From: Archaeoglobus sp. UBA230
GTDB lineage: Archaea; Halobacteriota; Archaeoglobi; Archaeoglobales; Archaeoglobaceae
NCBI GenBank assembly: GCA_002507545.1
Contig: DAVR01000033.1
Coordinates: forward strand, 1,195-63,885
Direction: 5' to 3'
Length of the DNA stretch: 62,691 nucleotides
Shown here: one piece after another, positions 16,228-25,865 of the stretch
Layout: each line of letters begins with the position of its first letter
Position numbering within the stretch: the stretch's first letter is position 1
Made by a program: the position numbers and the translations under genes
The notes under the pieces: generated by a model
The model's input: the letters and a program-made list of their open reading frames with translations, nothing else
The model's database searches: none
Told to the model about the DNA's origin: nothing

Positions 16228-17168
16228 AACTGAAAAGCTAAGGAATTCCTTCTTATTTTGATTACACTATCTGATCCTGTCAGTGTCATCACCCTGTAAA
16301 GCTCATGTCTGAGTATATCGAAAAGCTCCTTTATACCATTTTCAATTGCAAGAGCGTAAACGACAGGCCTTCCCACGAGCACAAAGTCCGCTCCCAACGC
16401 TAATGCTTTGAATACGTCAACTCCGTATCTGAAACCAGAGTCAACACCTGTTGTAATGATCTTTTCTATGTTGTTTAGGATTTCAAGAGGAGAGATGGCA
16501 GAATCCAGAACTCTTCCTCCGTGATTTGAAATTACAATCACATCGCAGACATCTGATAAGGTGTAGTAGTCCACTTCACTCAAAACACCCTTTGCCACAA
16601 AGGGGAGTTTAGTGGTCGAGGCAAGATCAACAATTTCTTTTTTGGAAAGGGACCTCGTCCCTCCGTAGCTTAAAATTGATCCTCCGACTTTAACACCAGC
16701 TGCCGAGTCTATGTCAATTCCAATACCGATGGCTTTTGACCTCTCAGCCTTTTCGAATTCTGATTCAATCTTTTTCCGGTCTTCAAGGGGCTTAATAATC
16801 CAGACAAACTCTTTTTCAAAACTCACTATTTCATCCTGTATCGGGTATCCTATCCATGGAATCACGCCAGAAGCCCAGGACTCTTCGATTATTCTGTTAA
16901 AACAGTTGCTGTCAACTGATTTTACCAAACCCGAAAGGGGAGCAGGCATGACGGGCATACTTATCCTTCGCCCTAAGAAGTCGGTTTCAAGAGATGGTTC
17001 AACCCCGTGAATGGCGCGTATTCTCAACCCGATGGAGTCAAGAATCCTTCTATTTCTAATAATACTCAGACCTCTCTCAGTCCCGCCCTCAAGAATTCTC
17101 AGGTTGATACCTCTCTCTACAAGCTTTGATTTCGCCTCTTCAATAAACTCATCTACTGTTTTTACCAT
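16191..17168 (-). CDS. FMN-dependent alpha-hydroxy-acid dehydrogenase
   Basis: The 325-residue protein belongs to the TIM-barrel FMN family of L-lactate dehydrogenase, glycolate oxidase and type 2 IPP isomerase. FMN and substrate motifs are present: MPVMPAPLSG near residue 72, PFVAKGVLSEVD near residue 190, the catalytic SNHGGRVLD near residue 215, and the C-terminal ALGADFVLVGRPVVYAL. It is probably a lactate-type dehydrogenase linked to the quinone pool, as Archaeoglobales can oxidise lactate. IPP isomerase 2 is less likely because the SNHGGR histidine segment is of the oxidase type. It is a single gene with a large AT-rich upstream region. Confidence 0.82.
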   Translation of the reverse strand: MVKTVDEFIEEAKSKLVERGINLRILEGGTERGLSIIRNRRILDSIGLRIRAIHGVEPSLETDFLGRRISMPVMPAPLSGLVKSVDSNCFNRIIEESWASGVIPWIGYPIQDEIVSFEKEFVWIIKPLEDRKKIESEFEKAERSKAIGIGIDIDSAAGVKVGGSILSYGGTRSLSKKEIVDLASTTKLPFVAKGVLSEVDYYTLSDVCDVIVISNHGGRVLDSAISPLEILNNIEKIITTGVDSGFRYGVDVFKALALGADFVLVGRPVVYALAIENGIKELFDILRHELYRVMTLTGSDSVIKIRRNSLAFQFYLPTSDPLNMK

Positions 17169-17956
17169 AAAAATCCAGAGGGCTGGAAATATTTATGGTT
17201 TTAGGGAACCTCGATAACTAACTTTTTTGGCAGATTCCCAAAAAGTTTAGCAGCGCGTATAAAACTTCATGTCGTAGAGATGGCGTTAAAATCACATCTC
17301 AAAGGGAAGAACTTGAACTCACTTTTTATGCCTGAAACCCTATCCCCCCACAAAATCTCCTCCTGGTAAAGTATGCCACGGTATGTCAATCTATTATTAT
17401 TCAAAATTCAATAAAAAATTAATTTTTAAAATCAAAAGATAATGTTTAAAATTTTTTTTGAAATTATTTTTTATCTTAGAATATCTAACTTAGGCTATTT
17501 AATTGAGTATACTTTAATATATCTCTGCAAAGAAATTATTACAAAATTAATGTAACAGACTTTTTTAGGAGTCCCTAAAATTGCCAATTTGGGTATATCG
17601 GTTGTTACAAAATTTATGTGAATATTGTGGTTTTGGTGCGTTTAAGGGGGGGTAAGTGCAAAAATAGGTGGGGTTGTTGACGCAACCCTATTTTCGGTAG
17701 GAGTTTGTTACAAGTTTATTGTAATGAATATTTTAGAATGTTTAGATAAACAATATTTAAAACAATTAGTTTAATGCTAAAGTTAAAAATTTATAGTTTT
17801 TTAATATCTTCTCAATAAGTTTACTAATCTTAACAAAAATTCAATTCTTTAATTTAAAAGACTTAAATAATAATATTAATCAAAAATATTAAGTTAAAAT
17901 CATGACTATAATAATAAAATCAAAGTACTTATTAACTGAATTGTAGTAGTATAAAT
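17169..17956. promoter_or_regulatory. Dyad-rich AT-rich non-coding block upstream of gyrB
   Basis: This is the longest non-coding stretch, 788 bases. From left to right it holds an imperfect hairpin (17218-17230 with 17237-17250), a C-run at about 17342-17348, and three copies of TTACA-N7-TGTAA or TGTGA (17539-17555, 17605-17621, 17708-17724). It also has a TTTTAGG/CCTAAAA hairpin (17563-17580), AATTGCCAATT (17579-17589), a 7-G run near 17646 and a bulged hairpin at 17661-17694. The last 230 bases are almost pure A/T. No ORF or tRNA is credible. Either a multi-operator promoter for gyrB or a replication origin would fit. Confidence 0.6.
17539..17724. repeat. Three spaced copies of a TTACA-N7-TGTAA palindrome
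   Basis: The copies are at 17539-17555, 17605-17621 (right arm TGTGA) and 17708-17724. Each has AT-rich 7-base spacers of similar sequence (AAATTAA, AAATTTA, AGTTTAT). Spacing between copies is 66 and 103 bases. The even arm length and fixed spacer look like binding sites for a dimeric protein. Confidence 0.7.
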
Positions 17957-19852
17957 GTGTCAGAGGAATTGAAAGAAAAGAGCGGTTTTAAGTACTCAGC
18001 TAAGGATATCGAAGTTCTTGATGATCTTGAAGCGGTGAGGAAGAGACCGGGAATGTATATCGGAGGCACAGGGGTTAGAGGACTCCATCATCTGTTGTGG
18101 GAGGTTGTGGATAACAGCATTGATGAGGCTCTCGCAGGTTACTGTGATACGATAAAAGTGAGTCTCCACCAAGATGGCTCGGCTAGTGTTGAGGATAACG
18201 GACGAGGTATCCCAACAGAAATGCATGAATTGGGTAAGTCGGCACTTGAAATTGTTATGACCAAGCTTCATGCTGGTGGAAAGTTCTCAAGAAAGGTTTA
18301 CAGGGTTTCAGGTGGGTTACACGGTGTTGGTGTTTCAGTCGTAAACGCTCTGTCAGAGTGGCTTGAAGTGAAGGTGTTGAGAGACGGCAAAATTTACTTT
18401 CAGAGATATGAGAGAGGTAGACCGGTTACTGATCTGAGAGTTATTGGAGAAACTGATTTTCACGGGACGATAGTTAGGTTTAAACCCGATGAAGAAATTT
18501 TTGAGACGACCGAATTCAAATACGAAATTGTGTCACAGAGGTTAAAAGAACTCGCCTATCTGAATAGAGGTCTAAAAATTATTCTTGAAGATGAGAGGAT
18601 CAGAAAAGTTAGGATTTTTCATTTTGAGGATGGTATCGTTGGTTTGGTTAAATCGCTGAATAAGAATAGGAATGTACTACATGAACCGATACATATCGAA
18701 AATACGAGAAATGGGATAAATCTTGAAGTTGCTATTCAGTTTACAGATTCTGAATTTGAAAATGTTCTGGCTTTTGCGAACAACATTAACACCGCAGAGG
18801 GCGGATCGCATGTCATTGGATTCAGGGCAGGTCTAACAAGGGCTGTAAATGAGTATGGGAAGAAAAATATTAGAAGGTTTGAGCCCGTTTCCGGTTCAGA
18901 TGTCAGAGAGGGCTTGACGGCAGTAATTAGCGTTAAAGTTCCGGAACCGCAGTTCGAGGGGCAGACAAAGACAAAACTCACGAACACTGAAGTCAGAACG
19001 GTTGTTGAGTCCGCAGTTTATACTGGGATACTTAGGTGGCTTGAGGAAAATCCTGTTCAAGCTGAAAAGCTGATAAATAAGTTTCTAATAACTAAAAGGG
19101 CAAGAGAAGCTGCAAGAAAGGCGAGAGAACTTGTAAAAAGAAGAAATGATCTGACAGCAACCCTCCCCGGAAAACTGGCGGACTGTTCATCAAAAAATCC
19201 AGAGGAGAGGGAGCTTTTCATTGTTGAGGGTGAATCTGCTGGTGGATCAGCAAAGCAGGCAAGAGACAGAAGATTTCAGGCAATACTTCCCATCAGGGGT
19301 AAAATAATAAATGTAGAGAAAGCCGGAATGTCGAGGATTCTGAAAAACGAGGAGATAAAGGCGATTATATCTGCTATCGGAGCAGGTATGGGCAGGGAGT
19401 TTGACATTACAAAGGCAAGATACAGGAGAGTTATAATAATGACAGATGCAGACGTTGACGGTGCCCACATAAGAACACTCTTGCTAACCTTCTTTTACCG
19501 CTACATGAGGCCGTTAATCGAGAGTGGATATCTGCATATTGCCCAGCCCCCGCTTTATCTGATAAAGAAGGGTAAAAAAACCTACTATGCATACTCAGAT
19601 GATGAACTCAAAAGGGTTCTTGAGAGGATTGGCGGAGGTGAAGTTCAGAGGTATAAGGGTCTCGGAGAGATGAACCCACAGCAGTTGTGGGAGACTACAA
19701 TGAACCCTGAGAACAGGATACTAATTCAGGTTACTCTTGAAGATGCAAAAAGGGCTGATGAGCTTTTCAGGGTTCTTATGGGTGAAGATGTAGAGAGCAG
19801 GAGAAACTTTATAATGGCTCATTCAAAGGAGGTTAGGAATCTTGACATTTGA
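17957..19852 (+). CDS. gyrB: DNA gyrase subunit B
   Basis: GyrB is the ATPase subunit of gyrase, which negatively supercoils DNA; the A subunit is not in this window. The 631 residues contain the GHKL ATP site ([37 protein letters not shown]), the transducer domain, and the TOPRIM domain with EGESAGGSA and [21 protein letters not shown]. The C-terminal [21 protein letters not shown] is the gyrase tail. The length is that of the short form without the enterobacterial insertion. The start is GTG 17957; no Shine-Dalgarno is visible, so a leaderless mRNA is possible. Gyrase in Archaeoglobales is known to be of bacterial origin. Confidence 0.97.
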   Translation: MSEELKEKSGFKYSAKDIEVLDDLEAVRKRPGMYIGGTGVRGLHHLLWEVVDNSIDEALAGYCDTIKVSLHQDGSASVEDNGRGIPTEMHELGKSALEIVMTKLHAGGKFSRKVYRVSGGLHGVGVSVVNALSEWLEVKVLRDGKIYFQRYERGRPVTDLRVIGETDFHGTIVRFKPDEEIFETTEFKYEIVSQRLKELAYLNRGLKIILEDERIRKVRIFHFEDGIVGLVKSLNKNRNVLHEPIHIENTRNGINLEVAIQFTDSEFENVLAFANNINTAEGGSHVIGFRAGLTRAVNEYGKKNIRRFEPVSGSDVREGLTAVISVKVPEPQFEGQTKTKLTNTEVRTVVESAVYTGILRWLEENPVQAEKLINKFLITKRAREAARKARELVKRRNDLTATLPGKLADCSSKNPEERELFIVEGESAGGSAKQARDRRFQAILPIRGKIINVEKAGMSRILKNEEIKAIISAIGAGMGREFDITKARYRRVIIMTDADVDGAHIRTLLLTFFYRYMRPLIESGYLHIAQPPLYLIKKGKKTYYAYSDDELKRVLERIGGGEVQRYKGLGEMNPQQLWETTMNPENRILIQVTLEDAKRADELFRVLMGEDVESRRNFIMAHSKEVRNLDI

Positions 19853-20603
19853 AAGATACAAAAGGCAGATAGAGGTTTTTGGTATTCTCGGGCAGGAGAA
19901 ACTGATGAAAGCCAAGGTTCTTGTCGTTGGGGCCGGTGGTCTTGGCAGTCCAGTGATTGCCTACTTGGCCGCTGCAGGGGTTGGCAGGATAGGGATTGTA
20001 GATGGGGACTACGTTGAAGAGTCAAATCTGCAAAGGCAAGTCATACATGCCGGTAATTTGAAGGAGAATAAGGCTGAATCCGCAGCAAAATTTGTGGAAA
20101 AGCTGAATCCGCATGTTGTGGTTGATATCTATCCCTATTCAATCAATCCTAAGAACGCAATTGATCTGATAAAACCCTACGATGTTGTGGTTGGCTGTCC
20201 TGATAATTTCAAAACCCGTTACATTGTCAACGATGCCTGCATGCTTCTCGGTAAGCCCTTTGTTCATGCCGCGGTTTATGGGTGGGAGGGAGAGTTATCA
20301 GTTTTCACAGGTAAACCATGTTATCGTTGTTATTTGCCAAAAGCTCCGACAGAAATTGGAAGGGCTATAGTTGGCTCGACGGCAGGAGTTTTTGGATCCA
20401 TTCAGTCTGCAGAGGTCATCAAACTCATAACGGGAAGTGGAGAGGTCATGAGGGGCAGAATAATGAGGGGCGATTTAGCCTCGATGGACTTCTTCAGCTT
20501 CGAGATTTCTGGAAATCCTGAATGCCCTGTTTGCAGTGGGAGGCTCAGAGGAATATTTGAAGAAAATTATAGTGGTAGATGTGAGATCAGAAGATATGAG
20601 TAA
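19842..20603 (+). CDS. E1-like ThiF/MoeB/UbaA-family adenylyltransferase
   Basis: This 253-residue protein adenylates the C-terminus of a ubiquitin-like sulfur carrier for thiamin, molybdopterin or thiolated tRNA synthesis. It shows the ERYKRQ start, the ATP-binding [23 protein letters not shown] near residue 27, [13 protein letters not shown], and zinc pairs CYRC and CPVC. The position of the catalytic cysteine in E. coli ThiF/MoeB (C-x2-AGV) reads GSTAGV, so a thioester or persulfide at that site is not possible. The start is a TTG at 19842 with AGGAGG about eight bases upstream, overlapping the gyrB end by 11 bases. Given the Mo enzyme downstream, MoeB is one option. Confidence 0.85.
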   Translation: MTFERYKRQIEVFGILGQEKLMKAKVLVVGAGGLGSPVIAYLAAAGVGRIGIVDGDYVEESNLQRQVIHAGNLKENKAESAAKFVEKLNPHVVVDIYPYSINPKNAIDLIKPYDVVVGCPDNFKTRYIVNDACMLLGKPFVHAAVYGWEGELSVFTGKPCYRCYLPKAPTEIGRAIVGSTAGVFGSIQSAEVIKLITGSGEVMRGRIMRGDLASMDFFSFEISGNPECPVCSGRLRGIFEENYSGRCEIRRYE

Positions 20604-20638
20604 ATTATTTCAATTTAAAATGGATTTTATGGGCGAAA

Positions 20639-20648
20639 CTTATATATT
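20639..20648 (+). promoter_or_regulatory. TATA box for the aCPSF2 gene
   Basis: CTTATATATT is centred about 28 bases before the ATG at 20672, so the transcript should start very near the codon and be leaderless or nearly so. Confidence 0.5.
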
Positions 20649-20671
20649 CCAAGGTAAGGTAATAAAAAGGT

Positions 20672-21895
20672 ATGACTACAATTAAATTCCTCGGAGGATG
20701 CAGAGAAGTGGGAAGATCTGCCGTTATGGTAGATGGTATCGTGCTTGATTACGGTGTAAAGCCGTCTGACCCACCGGAATTTCCTTTAGATGGTTTATCG
20801 CCAAAGGCTGTTGTAATATCTCATGGTCACCTCGATCATGTTGGTGTCGCTCCCAATCTGATGTACTACGATCCTGAAGTACTTCTCACTCCCCCCTCTC
20901 ACGATCTCTCCATGGTTCTCTTAAAGGACTCAATGAACATCATGCAGCCGCCTCCATTCACAAAAAGAGAGTTAAGGCAATTTGAGAGCAATGTGAGGGA
21001 GGTGGAGTATGAGGATGGATTGGAGATTGCGGACTATGAAATAGAGTTCTTCAATGCCGGACATATCCCCGGCAGCGCGAGCATTCACATGAGGGGAGAC
21101 GTGAACATCCTGTACTCCGGAGACGTAAAGCTCGAAGAGACAAGGCTGCTTGAGGGTGCGGACACGGACTACCCTCACACCGACATTCTGATAGTTGAGA
21201 GCACGTACTTCGGCACTGAACATCCGGAGAGGAAGGAGCTTGAAAGAGCCTTTGCAGAGAGTGTTGTTGATACTCTCGATATGGGTGGGCATGCGATAAT
21301 TCCAGCCTTTGCCGTTGGAAGGACTCAAGAAGTTCTGATGATTCTCGAAAACTACGGCATCTCCCCGTATGTTGATGGACTTGGTAAAGAAGTGGCCAAA
21401 ATTATCTCAAGATATCCCGACTTCATAAAGAGTCCAAAGGCTTTGAAGAGGGCAATCAGGAATGCTACACCCGTGGAGTGGAAGAAAAGGGAGAGGGTGC
21501 TTGAAGAACCTTCGGCGGTGGTTACCACTGCAGGAATGCTGAATGGAGGGCCAGCTTTGTTTTACATATCTAAGCTTTACAATGATGAGAAGTCCAAGAT
21601 AATTCTGACGGGTTATCAGGTTGAAGGTACAAACGGAGATATGGCTCTGAAGCATGGAATGCTCAATCTGGGAACAAGGACTGTGAAGCTGAAGATGGGC
21701 GTCGAGCAGTATGACTTCTCAGCTCACGCAGATGACAGGCAGCTAAAGGAATATGTGAAGAGGGTTGTGAAGAAGGGGGCGGATGTTGTCTTCACAATAC
21801 ACGGAGAAGAGACCGAGGCTTTTGCGGAGTGGATAAGAGAGAATCTGGGTGTTGAAGCTTACGCTCCTAAGAATGGAGATATTTTCGTGATATGA
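20672..21895 (+). CDS. Archaeal CPSF-type beta-CASP ribonuclease (aCPSF2-like)
   Basis: The 407-residue protein is a metallo-beta-lactamase-fold nuclease with a beta-CASP insert, related to CPSF73 and RNase J. The zinc motif SHGHLDHVG is near residue 52, with further ligands in NAGHIPGSAS and LYSGDVKLE, and beta-CASP motifs A to C at VESTYFG, AFAVGRTQE, TAGMLNGGPA and DFSAHAD. The N-terminal KH domains of the termination factor aCPSF1 are absent, so it is the shorter paralogue type. Its role is likely RNA processing or decay by exo- or endonuclease cleavage. It overlaps the downstream phosphoesterase start by 4 bases. Confidence 0.9.
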   Translation: MTTIKFLGGCREVGRSAVMVDGIVLDYGVKPSDPPEFPLDGLSPKAVVISHGHLDHVGVAPNLMYYDPEVLLTPPSHDLSMVLLKDSMNIMQPPPFTKRELRQFESNVREVEYEDGLEIADYEIEFFNAGHIPGSASIHMRGDVNILYSGDVKLEETRLLEGADTDYPHTDILIVESTYFGTEHPERKELERAFAESVVDTLDMGGHAIIPAFAVGRTQEVLMILENYGISPYVDGLGKEVAKIISRYPDFIKSPKALKRAIRNATPVEWKKRERVLEEPSAVVTTAGMLNGGPALFYISKLYNDEKSKIILTGYQVEGTNGDMALKHGMLNLGTRTVKLKMGVEQYDFSAHADDRQLKEYVKRVVKKGADVVFTIHGEETEAFAEWIRENLGVEAYAPKNGDIFVI

Positions 21896-22518
21896 GGTTG
21901 CTCCTCCTCTCTGATATCCACTCAAGCTTTGAAAATCTCAAAGAAATTCTAACCAGGGAGGATTTTGATGCGATTGTTGTTGCGGGGGACATCACGCACT
22001 TTCGCCCGGCAGATGTGTTTAAGGCTGACAGTATCTTAGCCCAGCACACTGATGAATGTTTTGCTGTTCACGGCAACTGCGATCACGAGAAGGTGCTTGA
22101 ACACCAATACGATGCTATTAGATTCATCCACCGCAGAAGTTTGAGACTGGATGATTTTACAATTCATGGCATTGGTGGCTCAGGAATTACGCCCTTCAAC
22201 ACACCATCGGAGTATACCGATGGAGAAATCAGGGAAATGATTGCCGAGCTGAAGCTCGAAGATGAGGGGAAAAACATACTGCTCACACACTGTCCACCGA
22301 AGGGAATACTGGATAAAACATACTCAGGCGCTCATGCGGGTTGTAACGCAATTCGGGAACATGTAAAATCCTTCGATGCAATGCTTTGCGGCCATATCCA
22401 TGAGGCCCACGGCGTGGATGATAAAATCACACTCACAGTTAATCCGGGACCGGTTATGTGGGGAAGATACGCTCTTTTTGATACTGAAAAGATGGAAGTT
22501 GAGCTGCGGAAGATTTAA
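21892..22518 (+). CDS. Calcineurin-like metallophosphoesterase
   Basis: This 208-residue protein carries the five metallophosphoesterase blocks: SDIHSSFENL near residue 7, VVAGDITHF near residue 29, VHGNCDHE near residue 59, LLTHCPPKG near residue 129 and CGHIHEAHG near residue 165. The two-metal site should hydrolyse a phosphomono- or diester, possibly a 2',3'-cyclic phosphate or a nucleotide; the substrate is not evident. Coupling to the beta-CASP nuclease gene through an ATGA overlap suggests a role in RNA turnover, which is inference. The gene ends 8 bases before the convergent metallo-hydrolase. Confidence 0.9.
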   Translation: MRLLLLSDIHSSFENLKEILTREDFDAIVVAGDITHFRPADVFKADSILAQHTDECFAVHGNCDHEKVLEHQYDAIRFIHRRSLRLDDFTIHGIGGSGITPFNTPSEYTDGEIREMIAELKLEDEGKNILLTHCPPKGILDKTYSGAHAGCNAIREHVKSFDAMLCGHIHEAHGVDDKITLTVNPGPVMWGRYALFDTEKMEVELRKI

Positions 22519-22526
22519 GCTTTGCA

Positions 22527-23495
22527 TCACCTGAAATATCTAACCTTGCCATCATCGCCAATCTCCTTTTGAAGAGCGCCCTGCTTCAGGAGGTATTCGA
22601 GGTGGGCAACTGTCTCTCCGACTGCAAACCATTTCTGGACAACGTGGACATCCTCCCATCTTTCGTATTTAAGGTCCCACGTTATGCTCGGTGCAACCTC
22701 CCATGCCGTCTTAGGCCTGTCTAAAGCATTAAAAGCTTCTTTTAACCTTACATCATGGTGTCTTTTTATTTCATCAACTCTTGCTCTCAAATCTTTCCAA
22801 AGCCTCCTGTGACCGGGTAGAACCAGATTTACTTCAAGATCGCGAACCTTGTCGAGGCTTTCGAGGTAACTTTTGAGGGAGTTTTCAAGAAAAGGCCACC
22901 ATGTAATATTTGGAGTAATGTCAAGCAGCACGTGATCTCCAGAGAAGAAGAGCTTTTTATCTTCATCATAGAGACACATGTGAGCTGGAGAATGACCGGG
23001 GGTTTCAATGCATCTGAGTCTGAAATCTCCTATTTCTATCTCATCACCATCCTTCATTTCAGTGAACTCTATTCTATCCATTGTGGTGTATCTTATCCCC
23101 GGATGGAGCTTCAGCATTTTCCTTGCCTCTTCTTCTGGGAACCCATTGGCCATGTATTTTTCAACTATCGCCCTCCAGTATTCCGAAGGGTCGTCAAACA
23201 TCTTGAGAACGATCTCAGACTCTTTTTTACTGAAACAGATTTCACTGGCACCAAGCTCACCCACAAGGCCTATATGATCGGCATGGAGATGTGTAACAAA
23301 GATAATTGGGTTTGAGACTTCCAGCCTCTTCAATGCAGAACTTAGAGCTTTGTAACATTCTTCCCTGTTCATACCTGTATCCACAATCAGCGATTCCTTG
23401 TCTCCTCTAACAAGATAGGAGTTTGTGTATTTCAGAGGGTTTCGAGGGAGGGGCACCTCCACTCTGTAAATCCCATCAGTTATCTTTTCAATCAT
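22527..23495 (-). CDS. MBL-fold hydrolase with C-terminal winged helix (LACTB2-like)
   Basis: The 322-residue protein has a metallo-beta-lactamase fold: THLHADHIG near residue 69 and the later ETPGHSPAHM, FSGDHVL and LPGHRRLW supply the zinc ligands. The C-terminal part (about 250-322, WEVAPSITW...TVAHLEYLLKQGALQKE) matches the winged-helix cap of LACTB2-type enzymes. It may hydrolyse a thioester, lactone or RNA; the family covers glyoxalase-type and nuclease members. It is a single gene, with the divergent ftsZ on the other side. Confidence 0.85.
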   Translation of the reverse strand: MIEKITDGIYRVEVPLPRNPLKYTNSYLVRGDKESLIVDTGMNREECYKALSSALKRLEVSNPIIFVTHLHADHIGLVGELGASEICFSKKESEIVLKMFDDPSEYWRAIVEKYMANGFPEEEARKMLKLHPGIRYTTMDRIEFTEMKDGDEIEIGDFRLRCIETPGHSPAHMCLYDEDKKLFFSGDHVLLDITPNITWWPFLENSLKSYLESLDKVRDLEVNLVLPGHRRLWKDLRARVDEIKRHHDVRLKEAFNALDRPKTAWEVAPSITWDLKYERWEDVHVVQKWFAVGETVAHLEYLLKQGALQKEIGDDGKVRYFR

Positions 23496-23573
23496 TGACC
23501 AATGTTGTTAAAGGGGAGTTATAAGGGTAATGGCTCCAATGGAAATGACGGAAAGCGCGAGCAGAACAAAGAA

Positions 23574-23581
23574 TTTATATA
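23574..23581 (+). promoter_or_regulatory. TATA box for ftsZ-secE-spt5-rpl11
   Basis: TTTATATA is about 44 bases before the chosen ftsZ start at 23622. This would put the transcription start about 18 bases before the ATG, leaving room for the GGGGG Shine-Dalgarno-like sequence at 23611-23615. Confidence 0.55.
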
Positions 23582-23621
23582 CTATCTGCATGGATAATTG
23601 AAAAAGTAATGGGGGATGTTC

Positions 23622-24722
23622 ATGAAATCTATTGTGGAGGAAGCTCTTGCAAGAGCTGAGAGAGAGAAGAGGGAAAGAATAGAGGGGCGAGGAGTTGAAG
23701 ATGTTGAAGATGAAATTCTGCAAACACTGCATGAGCTGAGGACTGTTATCAAAGTAATCGGTGTTGGTGGTGGTGGCTGCAACACGATATCGAGGATGTT
23801 TGAGGAGGGAATAGAGGGTGCCGAGCTCATTGCGATAAACACTGATGTTCAACACCTATACTACACCAAAGCAAACAAGAGGATATTGATTGGAAAGAGG
23901 AGAACGAGAGGATTGGGGGCAGGCAGCCTTCCTCAGGTAGGTGAGGAAGCTGCAAGGGAGAGTGAGGAAGAGATCAAGAAGCTTGTTGAAGGCTCGGACA
24001 TGGTTTTCGTAACTTGTGGACTTGGAGGAGGAACGGGAACGGGGGCTGCTCCTGTAATCGCCGAAGCTGCTCAGGAGGCTGGTGCACTGACAATATCTGT
24101 AGTAACCTTCCCCTTCTCGGCAGAAGGTGCTGTTAGAAGGTCTAACGCTGAAGCTGGCCTTGAGAGGTTGAGAGAAGTAGCAGACACTGTAATCGTAATC
24201 CCGAATGACAGGTTACTTGAGGTTGTGCCGAACTATCCGATGCAGCTTGCCTTCAAGGTTGCGGATGAGATTCTGATGAGGGCAGTTAAGGGTATAACCG
24301 AGCTCATAACAAAGCCAGCCCTTATAAATCTGGACTTCGCCGATGTCAGAACGGTTATGGAGAAGGGTGGAGTCGCAATGATTGGTCTCGGAGAGGCAAG
24401 TGGTGAGGATAAGGCATCTGAATCAGTCAGAAAAGCTTTGAAGAGCCCGTTACTGGATGTGGACGTTTCTGGGGCTAAGGCAGCGCTAGTTAATGTTACA
24501 GGCGGACCTGACATGACAATTGAGGAAGCTGAGAGCGTAATCGAAGAAATTTACAGCAAAGTTGACCCAGATGCGAGGATAATCTGGGGTGCGATGATTG
24601 ATCCGGAGCTTGAGAACACTATGAGAACTCTGATAATCGTAACGGGTGTGAAAAGTCCGCAGATTCTGGGTAGGAAGGGGTATCCCGTAACAAGAAAGTA
24701 TGGTATAGACTTCGTGCGGTAA
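23622..24722 (+). CDS. ftsZ: Cell division GTPase FtsZ
   Basis: FtsZ polymerises into the division ring. The 366 residues contain the glycine-rich [11 protein letters not shown] near residue 46, the tubulin signature GGGTGTG at about 135-141 and the catalytic T7 loop [11 protein letters not shown] near residue 236. The N-terminal extension of about 40 charged residues before the GTPase core is typical of archaeal FtsZ1. There is no extended C-terminal binding tail. I choose ATG 23622 because GGGGG lies six bases before it; ATG 23616 is only one base from it. secE, spt5 and L11 follow closely. Confidence 0.97.
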   Translation: MKSIVEEALARAEREKRERIEGRGVEDVEDEILQTLHELRTVIKVIGVGGGGCNTISRMFEEGIEGAELIAINTDVQHLYYTKANKRILIGKRRTRGLGAGSLPQVGEEAARESEEEIKKLVEGSDMVFVTCGLGGGTGTGAAPVIAEAAQEAGALTISVVTFPFSAEGAVRRSNAEAGLERLREVADTVIVIPNDRLLEVVPNYPMQLAFKVADEILMRAVKGITELITKPALINLDFADVRTVMEKGGVAMIGLGEASGEDKASESVRKALKSPLLDVDVSGAKAALVNVTGGPDMTIEEAESVIEEIYSKVDPDARIIWGAMIDPELENTMRTLIIVTGVKSPQILGRKGYPVTRKYGIDFVR

Positions 24723-24754
24723 AGCTTAATAAACCAGCCGAAGATAAAAGTTGC

Positions 24755-24940
24755 ATGCAGATCAGCGATATTCAGAATAAGCTCAAGGAATACTTCAACG
24801 TTCTGAAAATGGCGAGAAAGCCAGACTGGGAAGAGTTCTCAATGACTGCGAAGGTAGCTCTGGCTGTAATGTTTGTCGTCGGGTTTATAGGTTTTGCAAT
24901 CTACATATTGATGGAGATTCTGCCGGGTGCTCTGAAATGA
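24755..24940 (+). CDS. secE: Protein translocase subunit SecE (Sec61 gamma)
   Basis: This 61-residue single-span protein stabilises the SecY channel. It has an N-terminal amphipathic helix (IQNKLKEYFNVLKMARKPDWEEF) followed by one transmembrane helix (KVALAVMFVVGFIGFAIYIL), exactly the archaeal Sec61-gamma layout. The stop overlaps the Spt5 start by 4 bases. The secE-nusG/spt5-L11 order is conserved from bacteria to archaea. Confidence 0.95.
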   Translation: MQISDIQNKLKEYFNVLKMARKPDWEEFSMTAKVALAVMFVVGFIGFAIYILMEILPGALK

Positions 24941-25389
24941 GCAAGTATTTTGCTATCAAAACAACAGCTAATCAGGAGAGAGTTGTCGCCAATCTTATGG
25001 AAATGGCGGCTAAAAAGCACAAACTTGGTGTTTATTCAATTTTAGCCCCAAAGGAGCTGAGAGGTTATGTTATTGTGGAGGCTGAAACCCCTGATGATGT
25101 CCTCAAGACAATCAGGGGGTTGCCTCACGTGAGGGGTGTTGTTAAAGGAGAGATAAACTTCACGGAAATTGAACATTTTCTAACGCCGAAGAAAGCTGCA
25201 GAGCAGATCAGGGAAGGAGACACAATTGAAGTTATCTCAGGTCCGTTTAAAGGTGAACTTGCCATTGTGAAGCGTGTTGATGAGGCAAAGAATGAAATAA
25301 CGGTCGAACTTCTTGAGGCTGTCGTTCCGATCCCTGTAACTGTCAAGGCAGATCATGTTAGAGTGATTGACAAAAAGGAGGAGGTGTAG
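24937..25389 (+). CDS. spt5: Transcription elongation factor Spt5
   Basis: Spt5 is the archaeal NusG homologue that binds the RNA polymerase clamp with Spt4 and increases processivity. The 150 residues comprise an NGN domain ([17 protein letters not shown]... GYVIVEAE... VRGVVKG) and a single KOW domain near residue 92 ([21 protein letters not shown]). Its length is normal. It overlaps secE by 4 bases and is followed 5 bases later by L11. Confidence 0.96.
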   Translation: MSKYFAIKTTANQERVVANLMEMAAKKHKLGVYSILAPKELRGYVIVEAETPDDVLKTIRGLPHVRGVVKGEINFTEIEHFLTPKKAAEQIREGDTIEVISGPFKGELAIVKRVDEAKNEITVELLEAVVPIPVTVKADHVRVIDKKEEV

Positions 25390-25394
25390 ATAAA

Positions 25395-25865
25395 ATGCAA
25401 GTAGTTGAAGTTTTGGTTCCCGGTGGTCAGGCTTCTCCGGGTCCACCTCTTGGTCCAGCGATCGGTCCACTCGGACTGAATGTCAAGGAGGTAGTGGATA
25501 GAATAAATGAGGCGACGAAGGACTACGAGGGACTGAACGTTCCGGTGAAGATAATAGTCCACGACGACAGGTCATTTGACATAGAGGTAGGAATACCGCC
25601 TGTCTCAGCACTGATCAAAAGAGAACTTGGAATTGAGAAGGGTGCAACAAGTCCGGGAAGAGAGTTTGTTGGCAATCTTACAATGGAGCAGCTTTTGAGT
25701 ATTGCGAGAATCAAGAAGCAGCAGTCCCTCTCGTATACTTTGAAGGAGGTTGTCAAAGAGGTTCTTGGAACGTGCAACTCCATGGGGATCACGGTGGAGG
25801 GGAAACATCCAAAAGAGCTAACAAAGGAAATTGATGAAGGCAAAGTGGACATCCCTGAAGAGTAG
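25395..25865 (+). CDS. rpl11: 50S ribosomal protein L11
   Basis: L11 binds the GTPase-associated region of 23S rRNA at the stalk base. The 156 residues begin with the conserved proline-glycine segment [18 protein letters not shown] and end with the RNA-binding helix [15 protein letters not shown]. The gene follows spt5 with a GAGGTG Shine-Dalgarno. In most archaea L1, L10 and L12 come next; here the operon stops and a convergent GTPase gene abuts it with no spacer. Confidence 0.96.
   Translation: MQVVEVLVPGGQASPGPPLGPAIGPLGLNVKEVVDRINEATKDYEGLNVPVKIIVHDDRSFDIEVGIPPVSALIKRELGIEKGATSPGREFVGNLTMEQLLSIARIKKQQSLSYTLKEVVKEVLGTCNSMGITVEGKHPKELTKEIDEGKVDIPEE

Noticed and set aside
16191..17168. Type 2 isopentenyl-diphosphate isomerase as the name for this gene
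   Set aside because: The SNHGGR catalytic segment and C-terminal block are of the hydroxy-acid dehydrogenase type.
17218..17250. Hairpin as a transcription terminator
   Set aside because: It lies upstream of the minus-strand hydroxy-acid dehydrogenase and far before gyrB, with no gene ending into it; an operator or fold element is more likely.
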